From assembly GCA_018457135.1 (NCBI GenBank), contig JAGGDU010000031.1:1-54881 (forward strand): a DNA stretch of 54,881 nt, written 5' to 3'. Under the pieces are notes generated by a model. The model saw nothing but the letters and a program-made list of their open reading frames with translations. It did no database searches and was not told the origin of the DNA. The position numbers and the translations under genes were made by a program. Origin of the DNA: Trichodesmium erythraeum GBRTRLIN201 (lineage in GTDB: Bacteria; Cyanobacteriota; Cyanobacteriia; Cyanobacteriales; Microcoleaceae). Below are positions 49,405 through 54,881 of the stretch, in pieces; position 1 is the stretch's first letter; the number at the start of each line of letters is the position of its first letter.

Positions 49405-49530
49405 ACGATAGAGGAGACTGCATCTTGGGATACTTTTATGTCCCTGGTTGCTACCACTCGTAAGCTAGGATTAAGCTTTTTTGAAGATGTACACGATCGC
49501 ATTTCTCAGACTATAGAATATTCCTGCTGT
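49405..49530 (+). pseudogene. IS66-like transposase C-terminal fragment
   Basis: TASWDTFMSLVATTRKLGLS, continuing FFEDVHDRISQT, resembles the end of IS66-type transposases (TWQTFMSLI.TCRKLG...Y..DRI). Only about 40 codons survive. A copy of the common cyanobacterial repeat TTCGCGGAGGGTGGCGTTAG begins near 49549. Confidence 0.45.
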
Positions 49531-49614
49531 GGCAACTATTATTTATGTTCGCGGAGGGTGGCGTTAGCCGTATCACTTCCTTTAGATAAGACTTCAAATT
49601 CTTGAGTATTACCC

Positions 49615-49985
49615 TTGACTATTTCAACTGCTGCTGAAATCAAATCTGTGATCGCCATAGCAAACTTCGCTCATCTATAACTAGACTCAGCCCCAACTCA
49701 TTTACAGTAAATTCTTGATGTCTTGCTTCTTGGACTCTTGTCTCTCGCCCTAGAGTATGATTGATTTCTTCCTAAACACCATATCCGTGCCATTTACAAA
49801 ATTTTGTTGATACAGTTTGCCAAGGTGGTAGCTTCTACAGCAAAGAACGCCAATAAAAACTAGAGTAAAGGATATAGAATATACTATTTACTACTTCTGT
49901 GAGATTAGCATTTAGTTTTAGCCCTGGTTGAGAGGTGTTTCAGTAGCATAGGTTCGAGTAGTTCCCACTGGCGAGCCCTTAGAGC
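49615..49985 (-). pseudogene. IS5-family (DUF4096) transposase relic
   Basis: On the minus strand: WELLEPMLLKHLSTR, VNSIFYILYSSFYWRSLL-stop, KLPPWQTVSTKFCKWHGYGV-stop, EEINHTLGRETRVQEARHQE. The order and spacing match IS5/DUF4096 transposases (WELLEPLLP, LNAIFYLLRSGCQWRALP, FPPWQTVY..FRKW..DG.WE.I). Two stops and frameshifts. Confidence 0.75.
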
Positions 49986-50348
49986 TCTGTCTAAAAATTT
50001 TCACATTTTCACGACATTTATTTGACAGTGATCATTATTTTTTATTTTCCTACCTTCAATACTTTTTTATGGCTATCTTGAGCTTTTTTTTACAAATAGT
50101 CTCTAACATACAGCAGATTTCGGGCAAATGATGTACAAAGTAAATAGTGAAAATCATTTAGTACGCTAGGCAATGTGCTCGCGTAGCTGTACCTTATAAC
50201 AACGGAAAGCTGTATCTACTTTGCTTTGAGCCATTTTTAGCAATAGGTATGTATTTCCCTTACCCCTAAAAATTGCTTAACATTTTCACCCTTGAAACAT
50301 ATCAAAATACTAAGAAGAAGATTAATAGCTAATATTTGTGAGATTAAA

Positions 50349-50375
50349 AACCCAGTTTCCAGAAGAAACCGGGTT
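50349..50375 (-). terminator. Rho-independent terminator of the SLH gene
   Basis: Read on the minus strand, AACCCGGTTTC - TTCTG - GAAACTGGGTT is an 11-bp stem with one mismatch, followed directly by TTTAATC. It is 48 bp after the SLH gene stop. The arms are the same dispersed palindrome as at 36907-36979. Confidence 0.65.
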
Positions 50376-50422
50376 GTAATAAATTAATTATTTAGGGAAC
50401 AAGTTATCATCAAAAAAGAGAG

Positions 50423-51691
50423 CTAATTCTCCTTTTTCGGATTCACAATATACTCAGATGAAATCTTTTCTACCTGCCCTAATTTTACCAACGCTTGATA
50501 AAAAACTGCTGCAACTTCAGCACGAGTAGCAGGTTGATTTGGATTCAGCATTTTTACATCTGGATGGCTCACTACTAATTCAGCAGCAGTTGCAGCAGCT
50601 ACTTTTTCTTTAGCCCAATCAGGTATTTCTGTTGTGTCTTTGTAAACACTTAAAACACTATCAGGATCAGATGGAATTTCTAGACTTAAGCCACTAGCTA
50701 AAGAAACTAACACCTGCAACCTTGATACTTTTTCTTCTGGGCGAAAAACATCCCCTGGATACCCACTTAAAAAACCAGATTTAGTAGATGTTTGAATTTC
50801 ACTTTGAGCTGTTGAATCTCCTTTGATATCTTTATATACAACAGATTTTTTAGCTGATTTTTCCTCAAATACTTTGGCAATTTGAGCAGCAAATTCAGCT
50901 CGTGTTACAGGTTTGTCTGGCTCAAACTGATCATTATTAATCTGAGCAATAAAATCCTGTTCTACCAAAGATTGAATAAAACTACTTGCCCAAAAACTAT
51001 TAGGAACATCAGAAAATTTAACCGTGCTACTAGAAGATATATCAGGAGAGGGTAATGCTGTTGAAGGCAAAGAAGTTTCCTTTTCTTGGGGTAACTCTGT
51101 TGTTGGAGTAGGAATAGAAGGTGCTACAGGTAGAGGAGCAGTTGTTATTAGATCATCTGTAACTTCCGATGATATAGTAGGTGGAGATTTAGATAATATC
51201 TTTCCACTGTCTAATATTCCCAAATTATCAGCAACTGGCGGAGCAGCTTTTTGATTAATTTTTTTTAGCACTTCAAACAATTTAGGTATTGTCTTCGTCT
51301 CAGTCTTGACTTGATCTAAACTCTGAAGATTTGGTTCATCATCCTCAACAGGATCAGTCATAGAAGTCAAAGTATCCAGACTTGTTCCTAATTCTTCAGG
51401 ATTTTGAGAGCTCTCTTCAAAATTTGATCCTGACTTACCAGTCGAAGTCTTAAGTTGAGGTATGTCTAAGCTAAATATTGACTTCCCAGAAGCAATATTG
51501 GAACTACCAAAACTTTCAGATAGAGGTGTAGAAAGCATGGGTTTAGAAAGTAGATTAAATCCATTCTTTTCTCCAGTCGTTGCCCAGAAAAATATGCTGC
51601 CAAAAGTCCCTAAAGCTACAAATATTGCAATCCACTCATCAGGTTTTACTGGCCTTAGCTGTGATGGTAGTTTTGTCGGTGTATCTGTCAT
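50423..51691 (-). CDS. SLH-domain protein with one N-terminal membrane span
   Basis: Predicted envelope protein. One membrane span lies at about residues 19-38 (EWIAIFVALGTFGSIFFWAT). A long Ser/Thr/Pro/Glu-rich linker (about 40-225) is probably disordered. Two to three S-layer homology repeats lie in the C-terminal 190 residues: SFIQSLVEQDFIAQI with PVTRAEFAAQIAKVF; SGFLSGYPGDVFRPEEKVSR; and HPDVKMLNPNQPATRAEVAA. SLH domains of cyanobacteria bind peptidoglycan-linked polymers or sit in the periplasm. Length 422 aa. The gene is divergent from the GDPD gene with only 84 bp between starts, so the two promoters nearly overlap. Confidence 0.85.
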   Translation of the reverse strand: MTDTPTKLPSQLRPVKPDEWIAIFVALGTFGSIFFWATTGEKNGFNLLSKPMLSTPLSESFGSSNIASGKSIFSLDIPQLKTSTGKSGSNFEESSQNPEELGTSLDTLTSMTDPVEDDEPNLQSLDQVKTETKTIPKLFEVLKKINQKAAPPVADNLGILDSGKILSKSPPTISSEVTDDLITTAPLPVAPSIPTPTTELPQEKETSLPSTALPSPDISSSSTVKFSDVPNSFWASSFIQSLVEQDFIAQINNDQFEPDKPVTRAEFAAQIAKVFEEKSAKKSVVYKDIKGDSTAQSEIQTSTKSGFLSGYPGDVFRPEEKVSRLQVLVSLASGLSLEIPSDPDSVLSVYKDTTEIPDWAKEKVAAATAAELVVSHPDVKMLNPNQPATRAEVAAVFYQALVKLGQVEKISSEYIVNPKKEN

Positions 51692-51775
51692 GGTTACTCT
51701 ATTTATATAGCGCTACATCTAGATTAAACTAAATATTAGGAATTAAAAAGTTGAGTATCACAAAAATCAAATAAA

Positions 51776-52492
51776 ATGACTACTAAACCATTAATTATTG
51801 CTCATCGCGGTGCATCTGGCTTGGTAAAATTTGAAAATACTTTAGCATCTTTTGCTAAAGCTATTGAGTTAGGTGTTTCAATGGTAGAGTTTGATGTTAG
51901 AAAAACTCAGGATAATTTATTGGTTGCCTTTCATGATGAATCAATTGATGGGATAAAACTTAGGGATTTGACTTATCAACAACTTTTAAATATTTCACAG
52001 AAAAAAGGTTTTGATGTGCCATTAGTAGAAGATGTACTTAAGCTGTGTCAGAGGAAAATTAAACTTGATATTGAATTGAAAGAAGCCGGATATGAATTGG
52101 AGATAGTTAATTTAGTTAAAAAATATTTAGATTATCAAGATTATGTCATTAAATCTTTTATTGATACTGCGATTATCACCCTTAAAAAAACTGATAACAA
52201 AATTACAACTGGTCTATTACTAGGACTGGGGAATCCCCAAAATTTCATCCTTACTCGATTATCAGAAATTTTTCCAGAATTTCGTTTACTTCTAACTAAA
52301 GCTGATTTTGTTTCTCCTAATTATCAATTAATAAAATTAGGTTTTGTGTGGCGGATGAAAATTCTTAATAAGAATATCTATGTTTGGACGATTAATGATG
52401 AAAAATTAATGTCTAAAATTATTAAGAAAGGAATATTTGCATTAATTACAGACAGGCCAGATTTAGCTTTGAAGTTATTTGATAGTAATTAA
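51776..52492 (+). CDS. Glycerophosphodiester phosphodiesterase family protein
   Basis: Hydrolyses glycerophosphodiesters from deacylated phospholipids to glycerol-3-phosphate and an alcohol, probably in the cytoplasm as there is no signal peptide. Active-site residues of the GDPD TIM barrel are present: H10-R11 (AHRGAS), E38 and D40 (MVEFDVR), H53 (FHDE), and the Lys/Glu pair in KLDIELKE. The C-terminal signature YVWTINDEKLMSKIIKKGIF, continuing ALITDRPDLAL, is intact. Length (238 aa) is that of the short UgpQ-like class. Confidence 0.9.
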   Translation: MTTKPLIIAHRGASGLVKFENTLASFAKAIELGVSMVEFDVRKTQDNLLVAFHDESIDGIKLRDLTYQQLLNISQKKGFDVPLVEDVLKLCQRKIKLDIELKEAGYELEIVNLVKKYLDYQDYVIKSFIDTAIITLKKTDNKITTGLLLGLGNPQNFILTRLSEIFPEFRLLLTKADFVSPNYQLIKLGFVWRMKILNKNIYVWTINDEKLMSKIIKKGIFALITDRPDLALKLFDSN

Positions 52493-52887
52493 TATTTAGC
52501 TATTATTTTTTAATTTTTCCTATTCTTGGCTTTCGGACAGTTCATCAATTAGTTAGATATAAATTAAACACCAAATTAAAATTCCTACATCTAAAGCATA
52601 TAAAACATGACATTGATCCTAAAGAAAACTTTCAAAAAAAACTGCGTCCGCCAGGTCCTAGAGAAAATTAATGTAATTAATCAACATAGGGTGAAAGAAA
52701 AATCGGGACTGAAATAGCCAATTCCCTATTGGTGTCTTGACGTTACTAGAATTGGATGAGAATCTATAATAGTTAAAACCATTACTAGTTGTGGAGTTAA
52801 GCAAATGGGCCTCTATTACCTTATAGTGGGACTAACACAGGTAAAATGGTGCATTAGAATCCCCCGCTAAAAGCTACTTTTACCTAG

Positions 52888-52905
52888 AAAGAGCGATCGC
52901 TCTTT
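52888..52905. repeat. 18-bp palindrome centred on a HIP1 octamer
   Basis: AAAGAGCGATCGCTCTTT is perfectly self-complementary, with the cyanobacterial HIP1 octamer GCGATCGC at its centre. It overlaps the first unit of a tandem repeat. Confidence 0.6.
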
Positions 52906-52956
52906 CATAGACAGTCAAAAATAGGCGAACGCTCTTTCATAGACAGTCAAAAACAG
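52893..52956 (+). repeat. Two tandem copies of a 32-bp unit
   Basis: The unit GCGATCGCTCTTTCATAGAC followed by AGTCAAAAATAG occupies 52893-52924 and is repeated at 52925-52956 with two changes (GCGAACGC, AAAACAG); the next bases GCGAT begin a third. It is non-coding. The rest of 52493-53139 shows no gene. Confidence 0.75.
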
Positions 52957-53139
52957 GCGATATAGCTACCTTATGTGCTTCGTCAAAACTATTCAATAGA
53001 GACTCTAAAATAGGGATCTAGACACTCCATAGCTAAAATGCTCTATTAAATATGGGCAGCAATGGATAATAATACTATGGGAGAGGTTGGCATGAGCAAG
53101 TAATTCTGACGGTAAAACAGAAGGATAATCTAGAAAGAA

Positions 53140-53610
53140 TCCCTAGAAATGGCCATGCACCAGCTAAAAAAAATTCTACACCCTCGAATTTTGCTAATGT
53201 GTTACAAAGCAAAAAAGACCACGAGCATCTTGACAGATGAAGAAATAGTAGAAACTTTAAATGTATATAGAAACAAAGTGATACAGGTTTGCTAAAGATT
53301 CCTCAGCAAAGGATAAAAACCTGCTCTTAATTGATACCCTCGAAGCACTCCACCCACACCCCCGAAAGTAGATGGGACAACTCAAGCACAAATTATTGCT
53401 TCAGGAGGCTCTGACCTACCCCAAGGCAGAGCCTACTGAAGCATCAGATTATTAACTTCAGAACTCCAACAGGGACAAATTGTCACCGAAATTTCTCGTG
53501 AAACTGTAAGATATACTTTAAAAAAAGACAATTATGGCCTTGGAAAACTCAGAGGTTTTGTATCCCCGAAAGAGATTTGGCAAGATTTGTATCTCAAATG
53601 GAAGTAATCT
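53140..53610 (+). pseudogene. IS630-family transposase relic
   Basis: LTDEEIVETLNVYRNKVIQV, then RFLSKG, ALNDTPRSTPPTPPKVDGTT, continuing QAQIIASGGSDLPQGRAY-stop, RLLTSELQQGQIV, SRETVRYTLKKDNYG and VSPKEIWQDLYLKWK. This is the helix-turn-helix half of an IS630 transposase in correct order (usual form PRSGAPPKVDGEAEAQIIAL, then ETVRRTLKKN). At least three stops and frameshifts; the DDE half is missing. Confidence 0.75.
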
Positions 53611-53649
53611 TAGACCTTTACTTTAATTAACAACCATAATCAACCTTTC

Positions 53650-54540
53650 ATTAGGGTTTACTGAAAAAGTCTGAAAACGGTTGATTTTTATTCAAATAAA
53701 AAATTGATGATCATCAAAAATTATCATCATTTATTCAAAAAAAAGTTGAAGTTATTAAAAATACCCAGACAAAAAAACTATAAAAAAAGATACAAAGCCC
53801 CTTTTAACAGGGTATAAAGGTTGATTACTAAGAAAGTAAAAAAAGTAATTGCGATTGCAGTTGTGGAAGTTTTATAAAGTTTAATAATTACTTTTTATAA
53901 CTAAATCCTCTTTTGCATCCGGCCAAATTTACCTTCAATATGGTGACCTAATCTTTCATCGCTCCTGAGCTTATTTTTTCTGTTATTTATCAATATTTTT
54001 GGACGGTATTCCCTCATAAACCAATGATTATAATACCTTTTTCTTTACATAATTTTTGCTTTTCTAATGTTAGGTAAATTTGGTCTGTATAAACTAACTA
54101 TTGGTAATAACCTATCTAGTTTTTCTACTATTCAACACATAATTTTTGGTTTTCTAATGTTAGGTAAATTTGTTCTACATGAACTAATTGTTGGTAATCA
54201 ACTATGTAGTTTTTCCTATTCAACTTGAGCTTTTAAATATTGAGATTTGTTATATTCAACCTAAATTATTCTATGTAAAAATATATATCCATCTATACAA
54301 ATTGCAGATATTTTAGCTCCAAATTCTGTGTTTTTTACCCTTTTTACTCTTAGTATTGTACGGACATAAGATTGATTTAAAATTATTATTATCTCATCTA
54401 TTCGTTGTTTTTTGTTATCCCACATCAATTATTGTTAATGCTAAATTTCACGGAAATTCAACAATGTTTTATATTATCTAGTACTCAAATTTTCATGACG
54501 GGCACCATTCTCAATTAACAGCTTTTTGAGTGCTTAAGTG
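53650..54540 (-). pseudogene. IS5/IS1182-type transposase relic
   Basis: The minus strand contains VYTDQIYLTLEKQKLCKEKG (54070-54130), VEGKFG-type block HHIEGKFGRMQKRI (53930-53980), KLYKTSTTAIAITFFTFL, and LVINLYTLLKGALYLF at the end (53800-53850). This is the order of IS5/IS1182-type C-termini. A likely element end, AGGGTTTACTGAAAAAGTC, begins near 53655. Frames are broken and a 90-bp segment is duplicated inside. Confidence 0.6.
54047..54224. repeat. Tandem ~90-bp duplication inside the transposase relic
   Basis: ACATAATTTTTGCTTTTCTA ... ATTCAAC (54047-54136) is followed at once by ACATAATTTTTGGTTTTCTA ... ATTCAAC (54137-54224). The copies differ at about ten positions, so the duplication happened after or during decay of the gene. 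Confidence 0.85.
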
Positions 54541-54582
54541 TTTACTTACATATTTCAGTTGTTTTTTGATGGCTTTCCTCAT

Positions 54583-54881
54583 TAGACATCTCCAAAATAA
54601 AAATTAAGGTATAATTGTCATGAAAAATTTGTAAAAACTATATACTAATGACTCAGATATTAGAATATATTAATAACCACCCAAAAGAAATAAAAAGAGT
54701 TATTGGGATTACCAATGAGCAATTTAAAAAAATATTAGGAAATGCTCAAAGACTTGCATTAAAAAAAAGACAGGCGATCGCTAGTCAAGAAAAAAGACTA
54801 TAGTCAGAAAAAAAAGCTTAAAACTCGAGGAAGAAATCATCTTAACTTTATACTATTTACGCCATTTCCCCACATTCCAAA
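54583..54881 (+). pseudogene. IS5-type (IS1031-like) transposase, frame-broken and cut by the window end
   Basis: An element end TAGACATCTCCAAAAT (54583-54598) precedes ATG 54649. The frame reads MTQILEYINNHPKEIKRVIG, continuing ITNEQFKKIL, the usual start of this transposase group. A stop follows KKRL, then in other frames LKTRGRNHL and LYYLRHFPTFQ continue the family pattern (GGGRPPKLS..., LTLLYLRHFPTFQ) to the window edge. The same end sequence bounds the small element at 1228-1298. Confidence 0.65.

Overview
The window looks like the chromosome of a marine filamentous cyanobacterium, most likely Trichodesmium or a close relative. The reasons are the low GC content, an estimated 52% intact coding DNA, HIP1 (GCGATCGC) octamers, cyanobacteria-specific proteins (Ycf34, CyRepA1-type replication protein, BicA, ferredoxin-dependent NarB and NirA) and a single-polypeptide NrtP/NapA nitrate permease between nirA and narB. 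No tRNA, rRNA or CRISPR array was seen. Every family call comes from reading the sequence by eye; no database search was run.

Layout. 0-7.5 kb: a wrecked DUF4347/beta-helix/RTX-tail exoprotein gene, a small secreted protein, an orphan DrrB-like ABC permease, an AspH-like 2-oxoglutarate oxygenase, a GMC oxidoreductase with a four-cysteine motif, a group II intron relic and an SDR whose catalytic YxxxK segment is duplicated. 8.7-11.4 kb: a PhzF-family protein and a receiver-plus-histidine-kinase protein that has lost its key catalytic residues. 12.7-16.3 kb: metH. 16.3-21.3 kb: a graveyard of toxin-antitoxin and defence genes (TumA/TumE-like, VapBC-like, RloAB-like) with one intact MazEF-like pair; a diverged copy of the metH 3' end lies inside it. 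21.4-27.4 kb: the nitrate assimilation cluster nirA-nrtP-narB, read leftward from an NtcA-type promoter. 28.2-34.4 kb: a methyltransferase, a 1015-residue CyRepA1-type protein and an MscS channel. 34.5-38.6 kb: a sulfotransferase relic, then the CCA-adding enzyme, ycf34 and tsaB. 38.6-44.3 kb: nearly 6 kb of AT-rich DNA whose only recognisable content is dead insertion sequences. 44.4-47.9 kb: two convergent SulP transporters, the leftward one BicA. 48-50.4 kb: a dead LysR regulator gene divergent from bicA, followed by three transposase relics. 50.4-52.5 kb: an SLH-domain protein and a GDPD-family phosphodiesterase. 52.5 kb to the end: more IS relics.

How the genes work together. The clearest functional unit is nitrate uptake (NrtP) followed by reduction to nitrite (NarB) and ammonium (NirA), under probable NtcA control. 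BicA supplies bicarbonate for the carbon-concentrating mechanism; the regulator relic beside it suggests that local control has been lost. MetH, the CCA-adding enzyme, TsaB and Ycf34 are housekeeping. Most of the remaining DNA records past insertion and decay: at least eight transposase relics, small inverted-repeat elements, a group II intron relic and dead defence or TA modules.
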